From Candidatus Obscuribacterales bacterium (GTDB lineage Bacteria; Cyanobacteriota; Vampirovibrionia; Obscuribacterales; Obscuribacteraceae), in contig JAIERK010000232.1 in the NCBI GenBank assembly GCA_019746975.1, positions 1-54,392 of the forward strand: a stretch of DNA of 54,392 bases. Reading direction: 5' to 3'. The translations under genes and the position numbers were made by a program. Position 1 is the first letter of the stretch. Each line of letters begins with the position of its first letter. This document shows, in pieces, positions 8,288 through 17,499 of the stretch. Under the pieces are notes generated by a model. That model saw only the letters and a list, made by a program, of their open reading frames with translations, was not told the origin of the DNA and made no database searches.

Positions 8288-9640
8288 CTAAGATATTTGT
8301 GAGTCACCGCTGGTGATGGCAAGCATGTTCTTTGCTTCTAGAGTGAGCTGATCGTTTGCACCAAATAACGCATTTCGAATTTCATAGGCGCGCTGGAGAT
8401 TGGCGATTGCAGACGGGATGTCACTCTCTTTGATCTGACTCTCCGCCAGCCTGAACATATGAGTTGCCAAATCTGGATGGTTGTCTTCTAATTGAGTCGA
8501 CATGCCTTTCAACGCATCTTTAAGTTGATCCGTTGCAGATTCCAACCCCTGGCGAAACTTTGAATAAGCCACAATTGCTCGTGATTTATGATAATCGATC
8601 CCACGATATCTCGATTCTGTTTCGTACACCCGAAGAGCTTGTTCCGCCTCAGTTTTTGCCTTTTCGAACTGGCCTTTGGCAAGAGCCAATTCGGCCAACG
8701 ATAGTTTGATTTCAGGAGGGAGAAGTTGAACCGCCCTCCTGTTTGATTCTTTCTCCATAATCTTGAGTGCTGCTGTCAAGTTGGATTCTGCAGATTCATC
8801 GCCCGTAAGCGTCTGCAGTTTTCCAAGTAGGTAGAGATAGAATGCTGTATCGATTTCTCTTTTGGCCACTTCGATTCGAACGAGTCGATCTGTTGACTGT
8901 TGGCATTCTTGATCTCCGTCCAGGACCTCCTTCAACTTCTGGAGGCTTCCCTCCGCAGCAGAGAATCTTCGCAGAGACAACTCCGCTGATATCAGTCCCA
9001 GGTATGTGGTGACTGCAACCGGAGAGTTGCCGCGACCTTCCATGTTCAGTCCAACTTGCGAACTTCGGAGGATTCTAATTCCATCCTCAAAACGGCCGAC
9101 TTCTACATACATTGTGGCGATTGTATTGTCGTGATACGGCGAGTCTGCAGTGCTGACCATGTATTCAGCGATTTTCATTGCCGTCCTGAGCTCGCCTTTT
9201 CGAATATAGAGAAGCTGCAGTTGCGACAACTTTAGCCTTAGCTCAGGCGTCTCCTCCCGAGGTTTTCTCCCCGCGAGGATCTCCTGCACACTTCCTTCAA
9301 TGCCTTCGTACGCTAGTTTGTCCGCCAGCTCGTACAATTTTCGTTCTTGACACACACAGGTGAATTTCGATAGCCAGATTGGTTTTATCGGAATCAAGGA
9401 AAGACAGACGATCACACAACCGACGAAGCTGCCCGCAAATGCCATGAGAGGGTCGAGATGGAATAGAAAACAGAGAATCAGCGTCAGAACTCCGGCTCCA
9501 ATCAGCCCCACCGTTCCGTGTATCATCGCAAGCAGTCTGATGGTTCGGTATGTCGCTGTCACCTTAGCATTCCATACCTTGAGGCTGTCGCCTTTGTTTG
9601 GATGACTTGCTGTCTTCTCAGCGTGTGCTTGAGTTGCCAT
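8288..9640 (-). CDS. Membrane-anchored TPR protein
   Basis: 450 residues from ATG 9640, which has AGGAG 8 bases upstream; the 12-residue longer frame from 9676 lacks one. Two hydrophobic helices at residues about 40-95 (MIHGTVGLIGAGVLTLILCFLF and AFAGSFVGCVIVCLSLIPI) form a hairpin in the membrane. From about residue 110 to the end there are degenerate TPR helical pairs, clearest at ELALAKGQFEKAKTEAEQAL and LAESQIKESDIPSAIANLQ followed by AYEIRNALFG. TPRs bind partner proteins; the partner is unknown. The last unit resembles kinesin-light-chain/NB-ARC-type TPRs (DNHPDLATHMFRLAE). Confidence 0.8.
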   Translation of the reverse strand: MATQAHAEKTASHPNKGDSLKVWNAKVTATYRTIRLLAMIHGTVGLIGAGVLTLILCFLFHLDPLMAFAGSFVGCVIVCLSLIPIKPIWLSKFTCVCQERKLYELADKLAYEGIEGSVQEILAGRKPREETPELRLKLSQLQLLYIRKGELRTAMKIAEYMVSTADSPYHDNTIATMYVEVGRFEDGIRILRSSQVGLNMEGRGNSPVAVTTYLGLISAELSLRRFSAAEGSLQKLKEVLDGDQECQQSTDRLVRIEVAKREIDTAFYLYLLGKLQTLTGDESAESNLTAALKIMEKESNRRAVQLLPPEIKLSLAELALAKGQFEKAKTEAEQALRVYETESRYRGIDYHKSRAIVAYSKFRQGLESATDQLKDALKGMSTQLEDNHPDLATHMFRLAESQIKESDIPSAIANLQRAYEIRNALFGANDQLTLEAKNMLAITSGDSQIS

Positions 9641-9793
9641 AAAGTCTACTCCTCGTGATTTTCGATTGTCGTTCACCTATTCCTATTATGCCCAAATGTT
9701 CCAGGTACGGCGCAGACCACCCAAAATTGCGGGTGTCAGAAGTTTGTCAGAATCGAAGCCTATTCTTGAGGAAGCGGCACGGGAGATGATGCA

Positions 9794-10228
9794 ATGAACA
9801 ACATACCGATCAACGATTATAGAGGTCCTCTCAATCCAACTTTGGAAAGTCTAGGCGGGGACCGGATTGCGGCGAGTATACGCTCGAAAGTTTTCGAAAA
9901 TCATTTTGAGCCGGCTCGTCGACTCTCGTCCCAAATAGGGGATCTAATGCGCTATCTGCAAAACGGCACGAAGTCTCTTTTCAAGACCGAGCCCAAACAG
10001 TCGGGACCAAACAAAGGCGAGAATCGATCCATCGGTGAAATCGCCAGACTATCTACTCACGGTGTAGCGAAATTTCGTCGCTCGGATACTTCATGCCGGT
10101 TCGAGGAGAGTTTCCGCAGTCGACAGTCACCATGCTTAACCGCTGTCGAATGGAAGGGGCAAAATCGCTCAATGCTCATCGCCCGAAATCGGCGGCGAGA
10201 CATCATAGACGAATCATCAAGACGATAA
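9794..10228 (+). CDS. N-terminal frame of a probably frameshifted TPR-like gene
   Basis: 144 codons with a good start (GGAG 8 bases before ATG 9794). The first ~85 residues are soluble and polar with no known domain. From about residue 90 the sequence becomes Arg/Ser-rich and looks like an out-of-frame reading of the overlapping frame 10093-10521. The gene is divergent from the TPR gene 8288-9640, with 153 bp between them. Most likely one original reading frame crossed into the next frame around 10050-10130. Confidence 0.45.
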   Translation: MNNIPINDYRGPLNPTLESLGGDRIAASIRSKVFENHFEPARRLSSQIGDLMRYLQNGTKSLFKTEPKQSGPNKGENRSIGEIARLSTHGVAKFRRSDTSCRFEESFRSRQSPCLTAVEWKGQNRSMLIARNRRRDIIDESSRR

Positions 10229-10521
10229 AGTCGGCGGGATTGGCTGATGATCCACTGGTAGTATCATCTATTCATAGTCTCGGTCAGATCTTTCTCAATT
10301 TTGGAGAACATCGATTGGCGCTTGGTTTCTTACAAGAGGCGCATGCTATTTCCATTAGAGTATTCGGAAAAAGCGAGATTTCTACAATTATGATCGAAAC
10401 TGATTATGCCTTGACGCTACAACTTCTTTCGGCTAATCGTGATTTTGAATCTGTTGTTCGAGCCTTGGAATGGCACTTCAACAAGATCTTCGGTTTGAGG
10501 TCGCGGTCTAAATCGAGTTAG
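10093..10521 (+). CDS. C-terminal frame of the same TPR-like gene
   Basis: 142 codons in the +1 frame relative to the previous entry; no ribosome site precedes ATG 10093 or ATG 10132. Residues about 50-105 (VSSIHSLGQIFLNFGEHRLALGF, read as a helix pair, then LQEAHAISIRVFG) form a TPR-type repeat of the kind seen in the neighbouring leftward protein. Lack of its own start signal plus the TPR content suggests this is the 3' part of the gene starting at 9794, separated from it by a frameshift that could be biological decay or a sequencing error. The end overlaps the tail of the response-regulator remnant by 14 bp. Confidence 0.45.
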   Translation: MPVRGEFPQSTVTMLNRCRMEGAKSLNAHRPKSAARHHRRIIKTIKSAGLADDPLVVSSIHSLGQIFLNFGEHRLALGFLQEAHAISIRVFGKSEISTIMIETDYALTLQLLSANRDFESVVRALEWHFNKIFGLRSRSKSS

Positions 10522-11055
10522 CAGCTGCTACTTCGAATGCATATCCGATACCGTATTTGGTTGCTATCAGAGAGGGACTTCCCTCTATGTCAATCTTATC
10601 GCGCAGACGTTTTACAGTTGTTCTTACGACATCAGGTGCGGCTTCGGAAGTAGAATCCCAGGCACTTCTGAGCAATACTTCCAGTGAAACCACTTGATTC
10701 GGTCGGCGCATTAGATACTCGAGAAGTGCGAATTACTTTGGTAGCAGGTAAACTTCTATCCCATTCTTCGTGACTCTGCGACTGGTTTGATCAAGCGATA
10801 GATAGCCTCCCGTAACTAGGCTGACAGGCGTGAACAACCCGCGCCGTAAAAGGGCATTGATCCTTACCGCGAGCTCTTGCATGTGGAATGGCTTGGTCAG
10901 GCTCGTCTGCAGCACACTGAAATACTTCTACTTTGTCGTGGATCTCCTTCTTTCCTGTCAACATCAGTATCGGTGTCGTCCGCACTTTACTATCTATGCT
11001 GGTCCCTTTTATATCAGCACAAATTCGATCAAGCTGATTCAATTCGTCGAGAATT
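10508..11055 (-). pseudogene. OmpR/PhoB-type response regulator, disrupted
   Basis: Three pieces line up into the second half of one regulator. 11055-10906 reads the end of a receiver domain (TTPILMLTGKKEIHDKVEVFQ). At about 10900-10910, where the family has GADDYLTKPF, two bases are missing and the frame shifts. 10915-10736 then reads LTKPFHMQELAVRINALLRRG and the start of the winged helix up to VYLLPK. There a TAA (10733-10735) replaces the expected Glu codon, after which FALLEYLMRRPNQVVSLE through KYGIGYAF completes the DNA-binding domain. The phosphoacceptor half of the receiver is absent upstream, where the frame has stops. It cannot make a working regulator. No histidine kinase is nearby. 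Confidence 0.85.
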
Positions 11056-11124
11056 GTTTTGATTCGTATGTTTGTGATATCTCGAAGTATGACTTCGTTA
11101 GCTCTTGATACAGTTTGCCGATAA

Positions 11125-12621
11125 TCATGAATTCGCCAACAAGGGAGATTCGGTCTGAATCGTAAAGACTGAGAACCCCCAAGGTTGCAGATCGATAAAT
11201 ACTCCGCGATCCGTGATTTGGGAAGAGACTTCATCTGAAGTTTTGATGATTGTATTTGCTTTTAAATTTCCAGAACAGTCAATTGGTGGCTGGACATAGC
11301 ATTGAGCTTGATTGCCTGAGTAATTCACAATTGCGACGAGTATTTCACTGGTTTCCTCATCCGTCCATGAGAATCCGATGAAGCAGTCCCATGTCCAATT
11401 CCCCTCCCAGGCCTCTTTGCATTCGAGCAGATTCCAATCACCGCGGTGCACTACAGGTAGTTTCAGTACTGCCAGTAGTGAATCGTAGAATGCAGAAATC
11501 TCCCTACTAATATCCTCGCTTGGGCGTCTGGAAAGGTGTACAGAGACCCTCTTGCGATACCCCTCGATCTGCCCCTGGTGCAGAAATCGAAGTCCGGGGC
11601 AGAGAAAGGTCAACAACGCTGCCGCTTTGTGCTGCGTCCATGGGAAAGTGCCCGCTGCTCGCGGTTCGTCGTGATTCTCCAAAAAGCGAGCAGATTTTTG
11701 CTGATAGTCTTTTTCCGCCCAGAAATGCTCTCGAATTGCTCTGGCATTGCCTTCTCTCAGTCTATCGTAAAGCTTTTTGTCATATGTGAAATCGAAGCCT
11801 TGTTGCTGTAAATCCCACTCTCGGTCCCAATATACTTCCGCCATAAAGGTAAAGCCCGGATGAGTTTTCTTGATGATCGCTATAGCATCAGGCCAAAATG
11901 GTTGCACCTCTACGCCCCAGGTGCTGCTGAAAACGTCCGGCAACAGCAGCATCGCCATATCGCAGCGCAATCCGTCGCAACTCTTCGCCATTGTTTCGAG
12001 TTGTCTTTTCATTGCCTGCTGAAATTCGGGGTTTCCGTAATTGAGCTGGAGTGTGTCGGGCCACCCATCGAAGTATGGATCGCGTCCGTGAGCAAATATT
12101 CGCCCTCCCACCTCGATGAAGTTCTGTGGGGCGTGTGCTCTCATCTCCTCGGTGCCGGGCATGTAGTAGTCGGGATGTTGCTTCACCCATACATGATCGA
12201 CTGCAGTGTGGTTTGGCACCAAATCCAGCATCAACTTGATACCGCGCTCATTGAGGCGCTTGTGAAGTCTACCTAACTGATCCGGTGTGCCAAAGTTTGT
12301 ATTGAGGACATAATTTGTAACGGCAAAGCCAGAACCACAAATGTCATCTACTTTTAGATCGGGCAGGTCTTGTCGAAAGCCTTCAACCCAGGCTGAGTTG
12401 TTCCTCGAGATGTCACGCCCAACTTCACCGGTTTGCCAGACGCTCAAGAAGTAGAGCCAGGCAAACCCTTGTTTCACTAGATCATCAATCCACTTATCAC
12501 TGATATCATCAAGGGTTGCCGATCTCCCAAGCTTTTTCGATAGCTCTGTAAGCCAAACGCGTGTGTTCACCTGAAAAAGAGCAGGATTTCGAGTGTTAAT
12601 CTCCGCTTTCACCTTGATCAT
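11125..12621 (-). CDS. GH13 (alpha-amylase family) glycoside hydrolase or transferase
   Basis: 498 residues from ATG 12621, preceded by a strong GGAGGTGAG. The four GH13 regions are present: LDLVPNHT (I), DGLRCDMAML with nucleophile Asp221 (II), FMAEVYWD with acid/base Glu262 (III) and ENHDEPR with Asp318 (IV). A beta-sandwich C-terminal domain follows (about 410-498). There is no signal peptide, so it acts in the cytoplasm on alpha-glucans or small alpha-glucosides. The N-terminal LFQVNTRVWLTELS motif is typical of uncharacterised bacterial GH13 proteins. It lies 74 bp downstream of the GH63 gene on the same strand, which suggests joint alpha-glucoside metabolism. Which linkage it cuts or transfers cannot be told. 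Confidence 0.9.
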   Translation of the reverse strand: MIKVKAEINTRNPALFQVNTRVWLTELSKKLGRSATLDDISDKWIDDLVKQGFAWLYFLSVWQTGEVGRDISRNNSAWVEGFRQDLPDLKVDDICGSGFAVTNYVLNTNFGTPDQLGRLHKRLNERGIKLMLDLVPNHTAVDHVWVKQHPDYYMPGTEEMRAHAPQNFIEVGGRIFAHGRDPYFDGWPDTLQLNYGNPEFQQAMKRQLETMAKSCDGLRCDMAMLLLPDVFSSTWGVEVQPFWPDAIAIIKKTHPGFTFMAEVYWDREWDLQQQGFDFTYDKKLYDRLREGNARAIREHFWAEKDYQQKSARFLENHDEPRAAGTFPWTQHKAAALLTFLCPGLRFLHQGQIEGYRKRVSVHLSRRPSEDISREISAFYDSLLAVLKLPVVHRGDWNLLECKEAWEGNWTWDCFIGFSWTDEETSEILVAIVNYSGNQAQCYVQPPIDCSGNLKANTIIKTSDEVSSQITDRGVFIDLQPWGFSVFTIQTESPLLANS

Positions 12622-12695
12622 GCTCACCTCCACCTTTGGTGTCGTCCAGTTGATCTTCGTGGGTTTATGTCAGAACTAAATACGGTATCAACGCG

Positions 12696-15446
12696 TTACC
12701 TGGTGAGGATGGTCGACATTCTGGCGAGCTCTCGAAGTGGCGATGGGCTCAGCCAGGTTTCCTCCGTCATGACGTACTGCAAATAGATCAGTTTCGCTAC
12801 GATGCCTGTCCACCCAGTCTGGTGCGAGGCACCGAGTCCAGCACCGTTGTCTCCGTGGAAGTATTCATAATATAGATTCAGATCTTTCCAGTGCGGATCT
12901 GTTTGAAACTTCTGTGAGCCACCATATATGGGGCGATGTCCGTCGTCGTCTCGGAGGAACATGTTCACCAGTCGTCCAATCAGATCCTGGGAAATCTCGA
13001 AGAGGTTGCGCTGTATGCCGGAGCCGGTCGGGTATTCGATTGTGAAATCATTTCCGTAATAGGAATAATAGTTGAGCAGCGACCGGATCAACAGAAAGTT
13101 GATCGGTATCCAAATTGGACCTCGCCAATTGGAATTGCCGCCGAACATTCCTGTAGTCGATTCGGCCGGCACGTAGTCCACGCGAAATTCGGTGCCATCG
13201 CAATTAATCACGAACGGATGATCGGCATGGTATCGAGACAAGCTTCTAATACCGTACGGGCTGAGAAACTCATTTTCGTCGAACATATGTTTCAGGATTT
13301 GACGAAGCTTGTGTTCGTTGCATACCGATAGCATGCGACGACCTAGATGTCCAGGCTTGTTCGGCAGATGAATGTTCTCGCAGACATCTTTCTGCCTGTT
13401 AGCAAACTTCATCGCTTTAGTGGTAAACCCAGTAAGTTTTTCCCACATATCTTCTTCGAAGACCACCACCGAGCATAGTGGCAGAAGACCAACCAAAGAC
13501 CTGACTTTCAATCTTGTTGCTTGTCCGTTGGGAAGCCTCAACACATCGTAGAAGAATCCGTCTTCTTCGTCCCAAAGCTCATCTCTATGCAGACCCGGAC
13601 GATCCATCGCCGATGCTATCCAAATCGTGTGTTCGAAGAATTTTAAAGCAAATCTTTCATACAACGGGTTTTCCTGAGCAAGTTCGACCGCGATGTTGAG
13701 CATCTGCTGGCTGAAAAAGACCATCCAGGCGGTGCCATCGGCCTGCTCGAGTTGACCGCCGGTCGGAAGAGAATGGCTTCGGTCGAATACGCCAATATTG
13801 TCCAACCCGAGGAAGCCACCTTCGAACACATTGTGGCCAGACGGATCTTTTCGATTGATCCACCAGGTGAAGTTAACGAGAAGTTTGGAGAATGCGTATT
13901 TTAGAAAATCTCGATCGCCAACTCCGTTATTTTGAGCCTTGTCGAATAAATAGGCCCAGAATGTCGCAAAGGCATGAACTGGTGGATTGACGTCACTAAA
14001 ATTCCATTCGTACGCCGGAATCTGCCCGTTGGGGTGCAGATAAGAACTCTTGAGCATCATTGCAAGCTGAGACTTGCCGAAGTCAGGATCGATCATATTC
14101 AGCGGGATTATGTGAAATGCCAGATCCCATGCCGCGAACCAGGGATACTCCCATTTGTCCGGCATGGAAATAATATCATTGTTATACATGTGAAACCAAG
14201 CACGGTTGCGAACCGTGGTGCCCTGATGCCCGGCGAGCGGCCCAGCATTGTGCTCCCGAAGCCATTGATCCACGTCGTAATAGAAGTACTGCTTGCTCCA
14301 GAGCATCCCGCCAAGGGCCGAGCGCATCACGGAGGCTTTCTCTTTGTTTTTTTGCAACTCTGGAGGTGTGATCTCCTGATAGAATTCGTCAGCTTCAGCT
14401 CGACGCGAGTCCATGATAGTGTCGAAGTACTTCATCGGCTCGTCTGACTTCTTCACTCCTAGTCGAATACAAATGCTCTTCGAGTCACCAGCCGCGATGC
14501 TGAGCTTATAGTGCGCAGACAGCTTCGTTCCGACTTTTGCTGGATTTACTGCGTCGAGTTGCTTGTTGACCACAAAGTTGTTGATACCATCTTTCACGTA
14601 TGGAGAGGAATTCTCTCCACCAAAAAGTCTTTGATTGTTGGTTTCATTCTCTGTAAATAACAGAGGGACTTCGTTGTCAAAATAAATGTAATACTCCGGC
14701 AGTTGATCCAGGTATGTGTCGTCTGTATGTCGCGCAACAGCTGCGGAATGTCCTTTGACGTGCAGCGCTTGCATGATGGGCTTGGTCGCGCCTTCTTGCC
14801 AGGTCCAGGTATTGCGAAACAAAAGAGTGGGAAGCAGCTCTATATCTGCTGTCTCTGGTCCGCGATTAAACGCGGTTATCTTGATCAGCAGATCGTCCGG
14901 ACCTTCCTTCGCGTATTCTGCGAATACATCGAAATATCTGTCATCATCAAAAACACCCGTATCGAGCAGTTCGTATTCAAGCTCTTCTCGGCTGCGACCG
15001 CGGTTACCAGCTATTAGCTGCTCATATGGAAACGCTCTCTGCGGATACTTGTACAGATACTTCATGTACGAATGCGTAGGAGTGCTGTCTATGTAGAAGT
15101 AATATTCCTTGCCGTCTTCACCATGGTTGCCTTCGCTATTGGTTAGACCGAAAAGTCGTTCCTTGAGGATTGGGTCGTTGCCATTCCACATTGCCAATGA
15201 AAAGCAAAGCAGCTGATGATCATCGCTGATCCCACCAATGCCGTCCTCTCCCCACCGATACGCTCTGGACCTGGATTGATCGTGAGTAAAGTGCTGCCAG
15301 GCGTCACCATCTGTGCTGTAATCCTCGCGGACAGTTCCCCATTGGCGCTCACTCAGGTAAGGACCCCATCTCTTCCACTGGAGCTTGTTGTCACGGGCTT
15401 GCTGCAATCTATTCTTTTCAGCGCTGAGTGAATTTTGGCTAGTCAT
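12696..15446 (-). CDS. GH63-family alpha-glucosidase-like protein
   Basis: 916 residues from ATG 15446 (AAGGA 10 bases upstream). The N-terminal beta-sandwich has the bacterial GH63 hallmark WGPYLSERQWGTVREDY and AYRWGEDGIGGISDDHQ. The (alpha/alpha)6 barrel follows, with WFAAWDLAFH carrying the probable general-acid Asp, GNSNWRGPIWIPINF, and LYYEYFHGDNGAG carrying the probable base Glu near the C-terminus. There is no signal peptide. Family members hydrolyse alpha-glucosides such as kojibiose- or nigerose-type disaccharides, glucosylglycerate or mannosylglycerate; the specificity is open. The longer frame to 15557 adds 37 residues without an initiation signal. It is the first gene of the GH63-GH13 pair. 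Confidence 0.88.
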   Translation of the reverse strand: MTSQNSLSAEKNRLQQARDNKLQWKRWGPYLSERQWGTVREDYSTDGDAWQHFTHDQSRSRAYRWGEDGIGGISDDHQLLCFSLAMWNGNDPILKERLFGLTNSEGNHGEDGKEYYFYIDSTPTHSYMKYLYKYPQRAFPYEQLIAGNRGRSREELEYELLDTGVFDDDRYFDVFAEYAKEGPDDLLIKITAFNRGPETADIELLPTLLFRNTWTWQEGATKPIMQALHVKGHSAAVARHTDDTYLDQLPEYYIYFDNEVPLLFTENETNNQRLFGGENSSPYVKDGINNFVVNKQLDAVNPAKVGTKLSAHYKLSIAAGDSKSICIRLGVKKSDEPMKYFDTIMDSRRAEADEFYQEITPPELQKNKEKASVMRSALGGMLWSKQYFYYDVDQWLREHNAGPLAGHQGTTVRNRAWFHMYNNDIISMPDKWEYPWFAAWDLAFHIIPLNMIDPDFGKSQLAMMLKSSYLHPNGQIPAYEWNFSDVNPPVHAFATFWAYLFDKAQNNGVGDRDFLKYAFSKLLVNFTWWINRKDPSGHNVFEGGFLGLDNIGVFDRSHSLPTGGQLEQADGTAWMVFFSQQMLNIAVELAQENPLYERFALKFFEHTIWIASAMDRPGLHRDELWDEEDGFFYDVLRLPNGQATRLKVRSLVGLLPLCSVVVFEEDMWEKLTGFTTKAMKFANRQKDVCENIHLPNKPGHLGRRMLSVCNEHKLRQILKHMFDENEFLSPYGIRSLSRYHADHPFVINCDGTEFRVDYVPAESTTGMFGGNSNWRGPIWIPINFLLIRSLLNYYSYYGNDFTIEYPTGSGIQRNLFEISQDLIGRLVNMFLRDDDGHRPIYGGSQKFQTDPHWKDLNLYYEYFHGDNGAGLGASHQTGWTGIVAKLIYLQYVMTEETWLSPSPLRELARMSTILTR

Positions 15447-15772
15447 CGAGATCAAATCCTTCTTAAGACGACAATAAAGCAGTTCTCTTCCGTAATCACC
15501 TGAAGCGATTACCCAGTGTTCGGCGAGCAGATCAGATATTCCCCGGCTGGGTGTCAAACCGTCTGTTTAGCGGATTAACTTCTGGCGATCTTAAGACGCC
15601 GCCTTAGATTTCCTGATAGTAAAAAACGAATATTTCATGAGAATCAATTTGATCGAATGGATGTCAAGATAGGATTGAACAAACAATTAAGATGACATTT
15701 GAGTTGGATAAAACTGCATGAGCGGCGTCGACAATTCAAATCATCTGAAGTCCTTTTCTGGGAGGTTGAAGC

Positions 15773-16144
15773 ATGTCTATCTACTTTAAGAAAGCGGTGG
15801 AGATTGCAGATGGAGTGCTAGATCTGGCTAGCTGGCTGGGTAAGCGCATGGAAGGGTCAAAAGAGCTGGTCAAACCTGATGATTTGATAGGGGTGTCGGC
15901 AGAGGTTTGCGCTACCATCAAAAAGGGTGGTGTCGGAGAGGTCGTTGTCGTGGCGGGTGCGTCTCGCCTTAACTTTAGCGCTCGCGCAGAAGACGGCGAC
16001 GCCGAATTCAAGAAGGGTGATGCCGTTAAGATTATCCGTGCAGGCAGCTCGATGCTGTTCGTCGCCGACGAGAAATTCACGACCTCATTGCATGATGTAG
16101 ACGCAAAGGTAGAAGAACACACTTGCTGTGATCACGAGCACTAA
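15773..16144 (+). CDS. NfeD-like OB-fold protein with Cys/His tail
   Basis: 123 residues with an excellent GGGAGG ribosome site 7 bases before the ATG. Residues about 36-98 (LIGVSAEVCATIKKGGVGEVVV, read as the first strands, then FKKGDAVKIIRAGSSMLFV) resemble the OB-fold that ends NfeD/YqiJ proteins. The usual membrane helices are absent: the N-terminus is a single amphipathic helix. The C-terminus HTCCDHEH is rich in Cys and His and could bind metal. NfeD proteins normally partner with flotillin-type stomatins, and no such gene is nearby. It is divergent from the GH63 gene; the 326-bp gap has no clear promoter. Confidence 0.65.
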   Translation: MSIYFKKAVEIADGVLDLASWLGKRMEGSKELVKPDDLIGVSAEVCATIKKGGVGEVVVVAGASRLNFSARAEDGDAEFKKGDAVKIIRAGSSMLFVADEKFTTSLHDVDAKVEEHTCCDHEH

Positions 16145-16237
16145 ACTGGTTATCTTCATGTATTAGCTACGTGAGCAAATCGTGTGTTTCGTTGCAACGA
16201 CTGGCTTATCTTCGTCGATATTTGCTGTGTCGGCGAA

Positions 16238-17041
16238 TCACTTCTCCGCATCGTTATCGGGAGTCGGACGCGAATTACGAATCGCGCTTTCTGCATCGTT
16301 CTCCAAGCGATGCGCCTCTTTCGATAACTCCTGGTTCTGTAGCGTTCGTTGTTCAACGGCTGTAAGTTCAGGCCGAATGACCAGTGAATCGACCACGTCT
16401 TTAGCTGCTTGCGATTCTAACCAGGCTTTTGTGCCCACGGCTTCGACGAGATACAGATAGCGTCTCACCAGTATTACTCGCAATCGAGAGTTCTTTCCGC
16501 CGGGGAGTTCCATTTCGATCTGCCGTCCTGCATAACCGTCCCATGGGCACGAGATCAGATTACTAGCTTTTCCTTTTGACGAGACAGCGATGTTCTTTAT
16601 CAAATCGGTTATGACTTTATCTTGAGCCGCTAGTCGGACTGGGTATTGCAGCACTGCGTAACCGACCTTGTAACTACCTTGTGGTTCATCGTAGTTGTAC
16701 TGCCTGAACGTGATGCCCTTGTGGATTCTCGAGTTGCTGTTCGGCGTTCCGGGCAGCTTCATTTGGAAGCGCCCGTCACTGAAAGTATAAAGCGAAAGTC
16801 TTGCTTCATCAAAATCGATTCTGTTCGAGGGAGATGGAGCGCTTGAAGAAGTAGCTGTCGAGCCCACGTCGGCGGATACGGCATTATCTATAATGGAAGG
16901 ATTCTTGCTGGTACTGCGTGTGGTGTCGCTGCCTGACGCTGCAACGGTAGCCGCGTTGTCCGCCAGGACCGGTAGCGACATCGCGTTGCCTATGCCGATT
17001 AGACCTCCAACGAGTAACCCACGGAGAATAGTTTTACTCAT
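16238..17041 (-). CDS. Exported protein of unknown function
   Basis: 267 residues from ATG 17041, which has AGGA 5 bases upstream (an ATG at 17053 would add four residues). The signal peptide is clear: TILRGLLVGGLIGIGNAMSLPVLA-D. After a Ser/Thr-rich linker, residues about 85-225 form a compact domain (FSDGRFQMKLPGTPNSNS, YAVLQYPV, YAGRQIEMELPGG, RRYLYLVEAVG, VVDSLVI). This resembles PsbP-like/LPG-type extracytoplasmic domains seen in cyanobacteria and planctomycetes, though I cannot assign it firmly. The C-terminus is a charged helix. It stands alone. Confidence 0.7.
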   Translation of the reverse strand: MSKTILRGLLVGGLIGIGNAMSLPVLADNAATVAASGSDTTRSTSKNPSIIDNAVSADVGSTATSSSAPSPSNRIDFDEARLSLYTFSDGRFQMKLPGTPNSNSRIHKGITFRQYNYDEPQGSYKVGYAVLQYPVRLAAQDKVITDLIKNIAVSSKGKASNLISCPWDGYAGRQIEMELPGGKNSRLRVILVRRYLYLVEAVGTKAWLESQAAKDVVDSLVIRPELTAVEQRTLQNQELSKEAHRLENDAESAIRNSRPTPDNDAEK

Positions 17042-17253
17042 GATTCCTGCCATGACACCAGCGTAAACGCACTAAGTAAGATCTACCCTCCTATGGCCGA
17101 GACAAAGCAGTCTATCCCTACAGTTCTGAGTGACAACGGTGTGAATCTGCTCGTCATGAGCGCCTTCGGCGCTGCGGTCCTTAATGTAGTGGAGTTTTAG
17201 TAACGTGCTTATGTGGTAGAGCAAAAAGTGGGGTTAGCTGAAGGACACGCGTA
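17042..17253. other. Intergenic region with a perfect hairpin
   Basis: 212 bp between divergent genes. AGCGCC-TTC-GGCGCT (17159-17173) is a perfect six-pair stem but has no T run, so it is not an ordinary terminator. A 35-codon frame, 17093-17200, lacks a ribosome site and is not called. Confidence 0.35.
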
Positions 17254-17499
17254 ATGAATCTGCGAATTGCGTCTGCTCTTACAGCCTCTATTGTCCACAC
17301 AATTTTGACAGCTCAGTCAGTCTTGGCGCCTGCGATTGCGGGCATGATAAGGCAATTTTGTGCGGCGATGACGAAACTGTCGACGGGTTCGCAAATTGAA
17401 ATGAGCGGGTCGTTTGCTTGCGATGAGACTATCGTTCTGGGCGAGCCTGAGCTCTTCGCCTTTGAGCAAGCTCCCGGATGGCTTTCGCAAGAGCCTTGA
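17254..17499 (+). CDS. Possible small exported protein
   Basis: 81 codons, with AAGGA 8 bases before ATG 17254. The N-terminus (IASALTASIVHTILTAQSVLA) is a fair signal peptide. The rest is short, with GSQIEMSGSFACDETIVLGE looking like a beta-stranded fragment. No family was recognised; it may be the start of a lost larger gene. Confidence 0.4.
   Translation: MNLRIASALTASIVHTILTAQSVLAPAIAGMIRQFCAAMTKLSTGSQIEMSGSFACDETIVLGEPELFAFEQAPGWLSQEP

Noticed and set aside
17093..17200. 35-codon frame starting MAETKQSIP
   Set aside because: No Shine-Dalgarno sequence and too short to support by eye.
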